Below, piece by piece: positions 40,001-48,589 of a stretch of DNA of 64,000 nt; position 1 is the stretch's first letter; every line of letters begins with the position of its first letter. The position numbers and the translations under genes are program-made. The stretch comes from Polyangium mundeleinium (GTDB taxonomy: Bacteria > Myxococcota_A > Polyangia > Polyangiales > Polyangiaceae). A model generated the notes under the pieces. That model was not told the origin of the DNA and ran no database searches. It saw nothing but the letters and a program-made list of their open reading frames with translations. Location of the stretch: positions 8,712,501-8,776,500 of the forward strand of contig NZ_JAQNDO010000001.1 in NCBI RefSeq assembly GCF_028369105.1. Reading direction: 5' to 3'.

Positions 40001-41329
40001 CGGATCGTCATCGAGCACGGCGGGGCCCAGCGCTGCCACGTCCTGCTCGCAACGGAGGGCGGCGAGCTCTCCCACGCGGGCCGCGCCCTCGTGACCTCGC
40101 AAGGCCTCGACATCGAGGTCCCCGGCGGCCGCGCCCGCGACCTCTCCACGCTCCTGCCCGCGTCCGTCGTCGGCTACGTCCGGCGCACGGGCGAGCCGAT
40201 CCTGCTCGAAGACGCGACCGCGGAGCCGATGTTCTCCGCCGATCCCTACGTCGCCCGCGCCCGCCCGCGCTCGGTCCTCTGCATGCCGATCACGCGGCAA
40301 ACCAAGCTCGTCGGCGTCTTCTACATGGAGAACAACCTCGTCCCGGGCGCGTTCACCCCGCGGCGCCTCTCGCTACTCGAGTTCCTCGCGGCCCAGGCCG
40401 CGATCTCCCTCGATCACGCCCAGCTCTACGCCGACCTCGCCCGCGAGAACAGCGAGCGGCGGCGCACCGAGCAGACGCTCCGCCGGAGCGAGGAGCGCAT
40501 GCGCCGCCTCGTCGAGATCGCCGGCGTGATCCCCTGGGAGGCCGACGCCGAGACCGAGCGCTTCACCTACGTCGGACCGCAGGCCGAGGAGCGGCTCGGC
40601 TGGCCCACGAGCGCCTGGTACAAGCCGAACTTCCTGCGGGATCACGCGCACCCCGAGGACCGGGACCTCGCCCTCGCGGCCTTCACGCGCGCCGCCTCCG
40701 ACGAGAACCCCGGCGGGCTCGAATACCGCCTGCGCACCAAGGACGACCGCGCCGTGTGGCTGCACATGGTCGTCAGCGTCGCCGAGCGCGAGGGCGGGCA
40801 AAGGCTCCTTTCGGGCTTCTTCTTCGACGTGACGGCGCGCAAGCACGCCGAGGAGACGCTGCGCGAGCAGCTCGAGATCATCCACCGCCAGCGCGAGGAC
40901 ATCCGCACGCTCTCGACGCCGCTGCTCGACGTGTGGGACGGGGTCGTGGCCATGCCCGTGCTCGGCGCCCTCGACGAGTCCCGCGCGGCGCGGGCCATGG
41001 AGGTCCTGCTCGGCACGATCACGCAGCGCACCGTCCATTGCGCCATCCTGGATTTGACGGGCGTCGCGAGCGTCGACGCCGTGACGGCCGAGCACCTGCT
41101 CCGGATCGTGCGCGCGGTCGAGCTGCTCGGCGCGCGCGCCCTCATCGTCGGGATCCGGCCCGACGTCGCGCGCACGATCGTCTCGCTCGGGATCGGCCTC
41201 GGCCGCGTCGAGACCCGCGCGACGTTGAAGGACGCGCTCCAGAACCTCAGGCTCCCATCCCCGCACGGGAAACGCGCAGCCGAGAAGAACCCCCGCTGGC
41301 CCGCGACGATGGGACGCACCCCCGAGTGA
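37085..41329 (+). CDS. ATPase-like/TPR-GAF-PAS-STAS signalling protein lacking a kinase domain
   Basis: 1414 aa. The GTG at 37085 is chosen for its AGGAAA ribosome site. The first 930 residues resemble the AAA/TPR region of myxobacterial kinase-ATPase-GAF proteins, but no kinase precedes it. The P-loop is degenerate: LLLLGGGTGAARSQLL (about residues 42-57) lacks the GKS/T. A GAF domain (about 955-1110), a PAS domain (about 1140-1255, with HAHPEDRDLA) and an RsbR-type STAS domain (about 1273-1390) follow. In the STAS domain one threonine site is Ala (SVDA) while the second (VART) is kept. It is likely an intracellular sensor and scaffold. Confidence 0.85.
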   Translation: MESTASHRNATPPAAAHPHDDALLRLESAMLRVAAGGAPELLLLGGGTGAARSQLLRSFCESAIGLCTLVLSGEGNLTHAGEPYGPIVAALRRVAPTLGSEPGSLGPLLRQRAEEAMLGNGRLLLDLCPALASFVPDDRPAEPLPPALADERMTTTLLRLFAALAVPERPIVLALSHIDAADSATLRLLMRLLESTECRYLLIAATLSDGAHAAWKETLGPWVQKSGARVDGVHLGTQIDAEMLARRAAVAFLPEPSRLALAAAACLGRSADLDAVAAALGTSPVEAAARLAPAEASDLLGREGAAYVFADALSARDLRREATNDDPARLAAMHLRIGAFLTRGMGEDEPNTRLYEAAGHILLGKTAAPRAALAPGERARLCAITFAAARRARAAGASSVAADHLGVAGDLLEGHDDPAEISPDLTWKIRLAQAECAAKRGDRRETEARVEELRRRARNELEGHAAARILIDLHAGLGEHEKAYACAVACLAPLGVRLPERPGPDDVAAAFEATWNALGDRAIEEIADLESMTNPDALAATAALFAVHPSAHALGPDVADIVACHLVRLSLLHGNAAASVVGHVAFGAALVGRLGDHRGGYRFGKVAMDLCEQMGSALLQGIVGACFATNISIWTHHLRASIAYSRRAHEAALSSGNTPCARRSGALVALFMLLKGDPLDDVARELRNHEAARRDANDPDGIGELIGTIERFVAQQKGRAVPPPARRDDLAPEPNFGPQLPTAPMRFGTVIRRVLDLAALVLAGENDDALLVSASLRAHAPAFASQVLLPEERYFAALAEAGRRTPTTLAARLAALDDLASDLERWADRCPENFQHKHALVLAERSRLAGRDVDAMRLYDQAIAAARDNGFTHGEAIAADAAVRFYVDRGFPTIAAAYLRLARAAYARWGAGGKVEKLDRRYAKLVEDPLAGTSKPPLRGGSSLDIDVLAAVQTAHAVSEEIVLQHLIVTLMRIVIEHGGAQRCHVLLATEGGELSHAGRALVTSQGLDIEVPGGRARDLSTLLPASVVGYVRRTGEPILLEDATAEPMFSADPYVARARPRSVLCMPITRQTKLVGVFYMENNLVPGAFTPRRLSLLEFLAAQAAISLDHAQLYADLARENSERRRTEQTLRRSEERMRRLVEIAGVIPWEADAETERFTYVGPQAEERLGWPTSAWYKPNFLRDHAHPEDRDLALAAFTRAASDENPGGLEYRLRTKDDRAVWLHMVVSVAEREGGQRLLSGFFFDVTARKHAEETLREQLEIIHRQREDIRTLSTPLLDVWDGVVAMPVLGALDESRAARAMEVLLGTITQRTVHCAILDLTGVASVDAVTAEHLLRIVRAVELLGARALIVGIRPDVARTIVSLGIGLGRVETRATLKDALQNLRLPSPHGKRAAEKNPRWPATMGRTPE

Positions 41330-41335
41330 CGGGGC

Positions 41336-44300
41336 TCAGGGGTCGAGCAGATGGCCCGCGAAATGCTCGACCGTGTCGGGGACCGATCGGGCGATCCACG
41401 TGCGTAACGCCTCGGGCTCGCGGGGCAGGTCGTCCGGCCACACCCGCACCGTGCCGTCGCGGCCCACGGACACGGCCCAGCTCCCGTCGGGGGCGATGTC
41501 CACGTCCCGCACGACGCTCTCGTGGGTCCCGAGCACGCGCCCCTCGCCGATCGCGAGATCCCATAACCGCACGGTCTTGTCGTCGCTCCCCGTCACGAGC
41601 GCCGCGCCGTTCGCCGCGAGCGCGAGCGTACGAATGGGACCGTTGTGGCCGCGGAGCACGCTGCGAATCACGCCCGTGCCGACGTCCCAGACCCGCACCG
41701 TGGCGTCGTCGCCCAGGCTGAGCAGCGTCTCGCTGTCCGGCGTGAACGACAAACCCACGACACGATACCCGCTCGCGTCGTAGGTGCGGGGCGCGGCGGC
41801 GCCCTCGTCCCAAAGCCGCAGCTTGTGATCCAAGCAGCCCGAGGCGAAGACCTTCCCGTCGGGCGAAAACGCGACCGACTCGACGGCCTCCTCGTGACCA
41901 CCGAGCACGCGGCTCTCGCCCGTGGCGAGCTTCCAGATGCGGGCGGTCTTGTCGGCGCTGCCCGTCGCGAGCCTCGATCCATCCGCGGAGAACGCGAGCG
42001 CGAGGACCAGCTCTTCGTGACGGCCGATCACGCGCGCCTCGCCGGAGTCGACGTTCCAGAGCTCGACCTCGCCCGTCGTGTGGCCGATCGCGATCGACGC
42101 GCCGTCCGGCGAGAACTTGATGACCGGCGGCTTCGCGCCGTCCACGCGAACCGCTCGAATCTCGTGGCCTTGCGTGTCCCAGAGCCGGACCGTGCCGTCT
42201 TCGCCTGCGGTGACGACCACATCCCCGGCGGGGGACATCTCCGTGTGGATCACCCGGCCCACGTGCCCCGTGAGCGTGACGGGCTTTGCGCGGCCGTTGC
42301 CCCGTGTGGGCCAGAGCTGCGCGACGCCGTCAGCCCCGGCGGAGAGCACGTGATCCCCGGCGGGCGTGATGTCGACCTCGAACGCCGCCCCCTCGTGCCG
42401 CCCGAGCACGCGGCCCGGCGTGGTGTCGAGCGGGAAGACGCGCGCGGTGCCGTCCACGCTCGCGACGACCAGGCGCTTGCCGTCGTCCGAGAACAACACG
42501 TCCGACACGTTGTCGCGCATGCCGACGAACCGGCGCCGCTCCCCGGTCGCGAAATTCACGAGCCGTACCGCGTGATCATTGCCGCCGTACGCGAGCATGC
42601 GCCCGTCGAGGGAGAAGGCCAGCGCGAACACCGAACCGTCGTACATGGGCAGCGTCGTGGCCGTGCCCGTCGCGAGGTCCCAGACCCGGACCGTTCCATC
42701 CACTGTGGCGGTCGCGAGCCGCTGGCTGTCGTGCGCGAACGCGAGCCGCTGGATGGCCGAGGCCTGCCCTTCGAGCTTCCGCGGCTTGTCCTTCTTTTGC
42801 ATGTCCCAGAGCCACAACGTCCCGTCCGGGTCGCCGGCGGCGAGCACGCGCGAGTCCGGCGAAAAACCCATGGGAAACCGCGGCAGGAACTGGGCCGTGG
42901 CGTCGTGGACGCGCATCTCGGGCAGCACGAACGACTCCCCGGTCATCCGATCGAACAGGGTCAGGGTGCCGTGTTTCCCTGCGGTCACGAAATGGCGATC
43001 GTTGGGCGCGAATGCCCCTTTTCGGGTCATCTCCGGGTCCGACGCGAGCACGCGGTGTTTGCCCGTCGCCACGTCCCAGGCCCGCACGGTCCAGTCATCG
43101 GCCTGGCTCACGACCTCCTTGCCGTTGCGCGACGGCAGGGCGAACACGATGGGCCGCACGTGCCCGCGCAGCGTGGTGATCACGGCGCCCGTGGCGGCGT
43201 CCCATATGCGGATCGTCCGGTCCTTCCCCGTCGTGAGCACGCGCTGTTCGTCCGGGAAAAACGTGGCGAACCAGACCTCGTCCTCGTGCCCGCGCAGCTC
43301 GATCGATGCGCCCGTCGCGAGATCGTAAATGCGCGCCGTGTGATCGTCGCTGGCCACGACGAGCCGCTTTCCGTCCTTCGAGATATCGACGCGATTGACG
43401 GCCCCTTTTTGGTCGCGCAGCACCTGCGCCGGCCCGTGCACCCAGGCGTCCGCGGCCACGACGCGCGCCGAGCTCCACTGATCGAACGTCGGCGAGAGCG
43501 TCTTCAGCCACGCGAGCGCCTCGTTCGGATCTCGCAGCACGGCCGCGCGCGCCTGGACCAGCGTGAGCTCGTCGGCGTGCGCGACGGCCCGTTGCTCGGC
43601 TTCCACCGCTTTTTTGCGCGCCTCCTCCGCCATCGCGTGCTCCCGCGTCACGCGATCCCGCTCCTTCAGCACGTTCGTGAAAAAGAGCCCCCCGGCCGTC
43701 ACGAGCACGCAAAGCGCCGCCACCGCCACGGAGAGCGCCGCCCGGTGCCTGCGCGCGAACCGCCACGCCTTCTCGCGGGTCGTGTAGGAGTGCACGCCCA
43801 CGAGCTGCCCCGCGAGAAAACGCCGCAGATCCTCGGCCAGCGCCTTCGCCGTCGGGTACCGCGCGGCCGGCTCCCGGGCCATCGCCTTGTCCACGATCGC
43901 CAGGAGATCAAGCTGGATCCCGCGCTGCATCTTCCGCAGCGGCGCCGGCGGGCCTTCGAGCACCCGCTGCAGGATCTTCATCCCGCTCACGCCCGCGTAC
44001 GGCGGGCGCCCCGCGAGCACGTGATAAAGGATCGCCCCGAGCGCGTACACGTCCGCGCGCTCGTCCACGGGCTCGGCCGCCGCTTGCTCGGGCGGCATGT
44101 ACGCCGGGGTCCCCATCACCGAGCCCACGAGCGTGATCCCGTCGACCAGCGTGGCCTCGTCCACGTCGTCGCCGCCTTCGGGGGCCGAGCTCCGCTCGCC
44201 TTCGCGCTTTCCTTGCCCGTTCCCCGCGGGATCTGACAGATCTTTGCCGAGGCCCCAGTCGATCACGAGCGTCTCGCCGTGCGCGCCGACGAGCACGTTC

Positions 44301-44884
44301 GCGGGCTTGAGATCCCGATGAATGATGCGTTTTTCGTGCGCATACGCCACCGCGTCGGCCACCGCGAGCACGTGCGTGAGCAGCGGGAGACGCTCGTCGA
44401 TCGTGCGGGCGCCGTCGATGATCTCGGACAGAGGCCGCCCGGAGACGAGCTTCATCGAATAAAAGGGCTCGCCCGTCGGCCAGCGCCCGGCCTCGTACAC
44501 CGGCACGATCGACGGGTGCTGCAGCCGCGCCGTCAGCAGCGCCTCGCGGACGAACCGATCCTCGGCGGCGGAGCCCGTGTCGATCAGCTCCTTCAGCGCC
44601 ACCCGCCTATCGAGCCGCTGATCCCGCGCCGAGAGGACCCGCCCGATCCCGCCCTGCGCGACCTCGCTTTCCACCGCATAACTCGCCCGCTCGACGAGCG
44701 GCAGCCGCGCCGCGCTCCACCGCCCCGACGACGGCACGTGGGTCGTGACGCCCGACGGCGCCTGGCTCCTCGAGAGCGTCGTCGCCGCGCCGAGGTCCGC
44801 CCCTGCGCCGCGCGTCGGGGGCGCGCTCGTCGCAGGTTGACCTCGCTCCGTCTCCTCCGACCCTCGCGATGGCTCCTGGTTCAT
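41336..44884 (-). CDS. Membrane Ser/Thr protein kinase with WD40 propeller
   Basis: 1182 aa from the ATG at 44884 (GGAGAGG ribosome site). Kinase domain at about residues 68-345: glycine loop VAQGGIGRV, catalytic Lys in VALKEL, HRDLKPANVL, and DWG in place of DFG. One membrane helix (about 385-410) is followed by a coiled segment. About fourteen WD40-type repeats then run from roughly 470 to 1150, enough for two propellers (GHxxxV...VRLWD units). Such kinases pass external or envelope signals to cytosolic targets; the propeller is probably on the far side of the membrane. Its stop lies 6 bp from the convergent STAS-protein gene. Confidence 0.92.
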   Translation of the reverse strand: MNQEPSRGSEETERGQPATSAPPTRGAGADLGAATTLSRSQAPSGVTTHVPSSGRWSAARLPLVERASYAVESEVAQGGIGRVLSARDQRLDRRVALKELIDTGSAAEDRFVREALLTARLQHPSIVPVYEAGRWPTGEPFYSMKLVSGRPLSEIIDGARTIDERLPLLTHVLAVADAVAYAHEKRIIHRDLKPANVLVGAHGETLVIDWGLGKDLSDPAGNGQGKREGERSSAPEGGDDVDEATLVDGITLVGSVMGTPAYMPPEQAAAEPVDERADVYALGAILYHVLAGRPPYAGVSGMKILQRVLEGPPAPLRKMQRGIQLDLLAIVDKAMAREPAARYPTAKALAEDLRRFLAGQLVGVHSYTTREKAWRFARRHRAALSVAVAALCVLVTAGGLFFTNVLKERDRVTREHAMAEEARKKAVEAEQRAVAHADELTLVQARAAVLRDPNEALAWLKTLSPTFDQWSSARVVAADAWVHGPAQVLRDQKGAVNRVDISKDGKRLVVASDDHTARIYDLATGASIELRGHEDEVWFATFFPDEQRVLTTGKDRTIRIWDAATGAVITTLRGHVRPIVFALPSRNGKEVVSQADDWTVRAWDVATGKHRVLASDPEMTRKGAFAPNDRHFVTAGKHGTLTLFDRMTGESFVLPEMRVHDATAQFLPRFPMGFSPDSRVLAAGDPDGTLWLWDMQKKDKPRKLEGQASAIQRLAFAHDSQRLATATVDGTVRVWDLATGTATTLPMYDGSVFALAFSLDGRMLAYGGNDHAVRLVNFATGERRRFVGMRDNVSDVLFSDDGKRLVVASVDGTARVFPLDTTPGRVLGRHEGAAFEVDITPAGDHVLSAGADGVAQLWPTRGNGRAKPVTLTGHVGRVIHTEMSPAGDVVVTAGEDGTVRLWDTQGHEIRAVRVDGAKPPVIKFSPDGASIAIGHTTGEVELWNVDSGEARVIGRHEELVLALAFSADGSRLATGSADKTARIWKLATGESRVLGGHEEAVESVAFSPDGKVFASGCLDHKLRLWDEGAAAPRTYDASGYRVVGLSFTPDSETLLSLGDDATVRVWDVGTGVIRSVLRGHNGPIRTLALAANGAALVTGSDDKTVRLWDLAIGEGRVLGTHESVVRDVDIAPDGSWAVSVGRDGTVRVWPDDLPREPEALRTWIARSVPDTVEHFAGHLLDP

Positions 44885-44966
44885 CGCCCCGATCCTCTCC
44901 GCCGGCGCTCGCTGCGAAGACACGCGCGAGCATCCCTCATGCTAGCCCTCACGTAGACCGCTCACC

Positions 44967-46433
44967 ATGACAATTGACGGCGCTCCGGACCCGCGTGAAA
45001 ACATCGCAGTCATGGGGGAGCAAAAAAGCCGCGGGGGTGAGCAACCCAAACGACGCGTCCCGCTCTACGTGCGCGTGCTCTCCGGCGTCGTCGCCGGCAT
45101 CTTGCTCGGGCTCGTCTTCAAGGAACGAAAGTACCTCCTCGGCAGCGTGGGCAACGCCGAGCTCGGCCGCCTGGGGCTGCTCGTGGTGAAGCTCCTCAAG
45201 GCGCTCGCCGTCCCGCTTGTGTTTTTCGCGATCCTCGACGCATTCGTCAAGACGGATATATCTCTCCGCAAAGGGGCGCGGCTCGTCCTCATCTGCGCCG
45301 TCAATGCGACGGTGGCGCTCGGCATCGGCCTTTCGATCATGAACGGCTTCTCGCCGGGACGGCACCTCGCGGGCACGCTCGCCGAGCTCCACCGGCCGGG
45401 CGACGTGCCCTCGGATTCGGCGCAGGAGCTCATCGCGGCCTCGAAAAAGGGCAGCCTCGGTTTCCTCGACAACCTCTCGGGGTACGTCCCGCGCAGCCTC
45501 GTCGATCCGTTCTCCGAGAACAGCGTGATCACGGTCGTCCTGCTCGGGCTGCTCGCGGGCGTCGCGCTGCGGCGCGCGCGGGCGCGGTCGGCCGAGGGGA
45601 CGGGGCCCGCGATATCGGTGGTCGAGCAGGGGATCGGCGCGGTGTATGCGATCCTCGTCGAGGCGCTCGATATCGTCGTGGGCATCGTGCCGATCGCGGT
45701 GCTCGGGGTCGTCGCGGACGTCGTGGGCAAGGCCGGGCTGCGGGTCTTTCAATCGATCTGGGTCTTCTTGTTCACGGTGCTCGCGGCGATGGTGCTGCAT
45801 TCGCTCGTGTATTACCCGCTCGTCGCCTGGCTCGTGGGGGGCAAGCCGCCGCGCGTGTACCTCGGGATCGGCGCGGACGCGATCTTGACGGGCCTCTCGA
45901 CGAACTCGAGCCTCGCCACGGTGCCCATCACGCTGAAGGCGCTCGCTCGAATGGGCGTCTCGCCCGCGTCGGCGCGCCTCGCGGCGTGCATCGGGACAAA
46001 CCTCAACAACGACGGCATTCTGCTCTACGAGGCGATCACGGCCGTCTTCTTGACGCAGGCGGCGGGGATGACGCTCGGGTTCGGCGAGGAGGTCACGATC
46101 GGGCTCGCCTCGGTGATGGCGGCGGCGGGCATCGCGGGGATCCCGGAGGCGGGGCTCGTCGTGCTGCCGCTCGTGCTCACCGCGGCGGGGCTGCCGGACA
46201 CCTTGATCGCTACGGCCATTCCGCTCGTGATGACGGTCGACTGGTTCATTGCCAGGTGTCGCTCGGGCGTGAACGTGATGAGCGACATGCTCGTCGCCGT
46301 GCTCCTCGATGTGGGCGACGGCAGCGGGAATGGATCAGGCGCTGCCGCGCGGCAGGGCGGCGGGGAAGACGTCGCGAATCTCCTGGGGGATCCGGGCGGG
46401 CCTTTGGGTCGCGGTCGCGACGAACGCCCATGA
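44967..46433 (+). CDS. Dicarboxylate/amino acid:cation symporter (DAACS family)
   Basis: 488 aa with about eight membrane helices and two re-entrant loops, the GltPh/DctA fold. Family landmarks are PLVFFAILDAFVKTD, a serine-rich loop STNSSLATVP and the substrate/cation segment GTNLNNDGILLYEA. These differ from the canonical SSSAATLP and NMDGTALY forms, so substrate and ion may differ. The first ATG (44967) is used; an ATG at 45012 is also possible. The last 33 codons overlap the convergent thioesterase gene. They form a Gly-rich tail after the normal family end, probably an extension by stop-codon loss. Confidence 0.85.
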   Translation: MTIDGAPDPRENIAVMGEQKSRGGEQPKRRVPLYVRVLSGVVAGILLGLVFKERKYLLGSVGNAELGRLGLLVVKLLKALAVPLVFFAILDAFVKTDISLRKGARLVLICAVNATVALGIGLSIMNGFSPGRHLAGTLAELHRPGDVPSDSAQELIAASKKGSLGFLDNLSGYVPRSLVDPFSENSVITVVLLGLLAGVALRRARARSAEGTGPAISVVEQGIGAVYAILVEALDIVVGIVPIAVLGVVADVVGKAGLRVFQSIWVFLFTVLAAMVLHSLVYYPLVAWLVGGKPPRVYLGIGADAILTGLSTNSSLATVPITLKALARMGVSPASARLAACIGTNLNNDGILLYEAITAVFLTQAAGMTLGFGEEVTIGLASVMAAAGIAGIPEAGLVVLPLVLTAAGLPDTLIATAIPLVMTVDWFIARCRSGVNVMSDMLVAVLLDVGDGSGNGSGAAARQGGGEDVANLLGDPGGPLGRGRDERP

Positions 46434-46772
46434 GGTGACGGAGCGGGCCACCTCGACGCCGCCTCCCGAGCGCACGAGGCGGGTCTTGCGCTCGCACGTG
46501 GCGGCGCCGAATTTGGCGACGTGGGTCCGGACCTCGATGCGATCGCCCAGAAACACCGGCGCGAGGTAATCGATCTCGTGGCGCCGCACGACGAACACGG
46601 CGCCGGCGCGCACGTAGGCCGACCTGTCCCAGCCGACGGCCTCGGAGTGGGCCCGGGCCGCGTCCTGCACCCAGCGCACGTAGACGACGTTGGACACGTG
46701 CCCGAGCTCGTCGATGTCGTCGGGCGAAGCGACGACGGGGAACACGTATTCGTCGGAGGGGGCGGCCGTCAT
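46335..46772 (-). CDS. Hotdog-fold acyl-CoA thioesterase (4-hydroxybenzoyl-CoA/YbgC-like)
   Basis: 145 aa. Typical single-hotdog thioesterase: DDIDELGHVSNVVYVRWVQDAARAHSEAVGW near the N-terminus, with the catalytic Asp/His region, then RRHEIDYLAPVFLGDRIEVRTHV. It hydrolyses acyl-CoA esters; chain preference is unknown. The ATG at 46772 fits the fold start and has a TACCTT element 7 nt upstream. Its final 99 nt overlap the convergent symporter gene. Confidence 0.88.
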   Translation of the reverse strand: MTAAPSDEYVFPVVASPDDIDELGHVSNVVYVRWVQDAARAHSEAVGWDRSAYVRAGAVFVVRRHEIDYLAPVFLGDRIEVRTHVAKFGAATCERKTRLVRSGGGVEVARSVTSWAFVATATQRPARIPQEIRDVFPAALPRGSA

Positions 46773-46779
46773 GGCCGGC

Positions 46780-46785
46780 AAGGTA
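46780..46785 (-). promoter_or_regulatory. Leaderless-type extended -10 (TGCTACCTT context)
   Basis: TACCTT on the minus strand, preceded by TGC, ends 7 nt before the ATG at 46772. Confidence 0.45.
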
Positions 46786-46932
46786 GCAGAAGGCCCGGCG
46801 CCGTCGACGCGGATCCAACGCGCCGGACGTACCTCCTCCGTCGAAAACGGAACCACGGAATCGCGCGCCGGCATTCTCATTTCGCTCGCAATGGCGATGC
46901 ATCTTCGATACGTTATCGTGGGGGTGCATTCC

Positions 46933-48579
46933 ATGGATGGCCGACCTTATGAGCTTTACATCTCCCTCGATGATCTTGCCCCGCTCTGGTCGGGGACGTC
47001 GGGCTGGGAGAACGAGACGCCGCTGCGCGCGGTGCTCGTCTCGCTCGAGCTCGTGTTCCTGCTGATCGCCGATACGGCGCGCGACGCCCGGGCTGCGGCG
47101 CCCAGGGACGAGCGTATTTCCCGCCTGTGGAGCGGCGCGATCGCGCAAATTCGGTTGCTCGGCGACGTGCTCGCCTCGACGCCGCCGCCGCCAACGATCC
47201 CGCCGGGGGCGCCCTCACGCGCCACGAATCTCCACGTGCTCGCGGACCTCGCGCGCCACACGAAGGCGCTCGGCATCCCCACGCGGCTCGTCCGGCAATG
47301 GGCCGACACCTACGACGCCCTTGGCTCCGACATCCCTTTCTTGCTCGGCCTCGAACCCGCGATCGATGCCCTCCGGGCCGCGCACGAGCTCCCCGAGCGA
47401 CGCTCCCGGACGGACGTCCCGACCCTCCCTCATGACGCCTGGGCCGCGCCCGTCGCCGTCGCCGCGCTCTTCCAGCGCCGCACGTTCAATGCCGAGGATC
47501 GTCTCTTTGCCGCCACCCACCAGGGCGTCGAGTGCTGGATGTTCCTCGCGCTCCGGGCGCTCGCCGCCGCCGAATCCGCGGCGCACCGGCGCGATTGGCT
47601 CGCGGGGGCCCGCTCCATCCAGCAAGCCGCATGCATCGTGAGTTACCTCGCCGAGGCCATCTTGATCCTCGAAACAATGGTCCTCTCCGATTATCACCCC
47701 CTCCGCGTCCGCCTGCGCGACGCCAGCGGGGCCCAGTCGCGCCAGTTCGCGAGCGCCCTCGCGGCGGCCCGGAGGCTCTTCCAGCTCCTCGACGCCGATC
47801 GGGCGGAGCGCGGCACCACCCTCCTCACGATCTATCGGCGCCCCGAGATCCATCGGGACGAGCACGCGTTCGTCGAGGCGCTCACGACCCTCGAAAATCG
47901 CCTCTCCCTCTTCCTCTTCAACCATTACAAATTGGCCGTACGTGTCCTCGGGACGGAGAGCCTCGGCTCCCTCGGCGTCGAGGTGCAGACGCTCGTCGAC
48001 CATTTCGTCAAGCCGCTTTACCCGGATCTGGATCGGGCGCGCTACCGGCACAGCGTCATCGCGAGCTTTGCCCACGGAAACCACGCGGGACGTATCATCA
48101 GCGATCTGGAGCGCGCCCCGGCCGATCCGCCGCCGGCCCCGCCCCCCGCGGCCCTCGACACGAGCCGCATTCGTGCCGGCGTCGCCGCCTATTTCGACGC
48201 CATGCGCGAGATGGATCTCGAGCGATGGGTCCGGCTCTTCGCGACGAACGGCGCCATCGAATCCCCCGAAGGCAGCCGCCCCTTTCGCGGGCATCACGGC
48301 CTGCGCGTGTTCTTCCGCAACTTCATGAAGGTCTTTGAGCGGGGCGTCGTCGTCACCGAGCGCGCCGTCCGCATCGACGCCCGCGAGGGCCGCGCCGAGG
48401 TCGACTGGCAGCTCGACGTCCGGCACAAAGGAATCCCCATCTCGTACACGGGCACCGAGCGATTCACGTTCTCCCCCGCGGGAGAGATCGTCCGTGTCAC
48501 CGTATTCGACGATCCCCGCGACATCGCACGGCAGATGTTGTCAGGGGTCGAGCGCGTCGCTTGCCCCCTGGAAGAATAG
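46933..48579 (+). CDS. Tryptophan 2,3-dioxygenase-like haem domain fused to a SnoaL/NTF2-like domain
   Basis: 548 aa from the ATG at 46933 (GGGGGT ribosome site). Residues about 180-370 follow the TDO fold. HQGVECW at 196-202 matches the distal-His segment of TDO. LETMVLSDYHPLRVRL...SGAQS matches the substrate Arg region (R258). LFNHYKLAVRVLG holds the candidate proximal haem ligand H331. The H196-R258 spacing of 62 equals the H55-R117 spacing I recall for Xanthomonas TDO. The GTGGSSG loop is replaced by SLGSLG, so the substrate may not be L-Trp. Residues about 405-545 form a SnoaL/NTF2-like cone domain. It converges on the STAS gene with 10 bp between stops. Confidence 0.75.
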   Translation: MDGRPYELYISLDDLAPLWSGTSGWENETPLRAVLVSLELVFLLIADTARDARAAAPRDERISRLWSGAIAQIRLLGDVLASTPPPPTIPPGAPSRATNLHVLADLARHTKALGIPTRLVRQWADTYDALGSDIPFLLGLEPAIDALRAAHELPERRSRTDVPTLPHDAWAAPVAVAALFQRRTFNAEDRLFAATHQGVECWMFLALRALAAAESAAHRRDWLAGARSIQQAACIVSYLAEAILILETMVLSDYHPLRVRLRDASGAQSRQFASALAAARRLFQLLDADRAERGTTLLTIYRRPEIHRDEHAFVEALTTLENRLSLFLFNHYKLAVRVLGTESLGSLGVEVQTLVDHFVKPLYPDLDRARYRHSVIASFAHGNHAGRIISDLERAPADPPPAPPPAALDTSRIRAGVAAYFDAMREMDLERWVRLFATNGAIESPEGSRPFRGHHGLRVFFRNFMKVFERGVVVTERAVRIDAREGRAEVDWQLDVRHKGIPISYTGTERFTFSPAGEIVRVTVFDDPRDIARQMLSGVERVACPLEE

Positions 48580-48589
48580 AGGCCGCTCG

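Noticed and set aside
41645-44236. 863-aa plus-strand frame opposite the kinase-WD40 gene
   Set aside because: Repetitive Arg/Pro/His shadow; the minus strand has all kinase and WD40 motifs.
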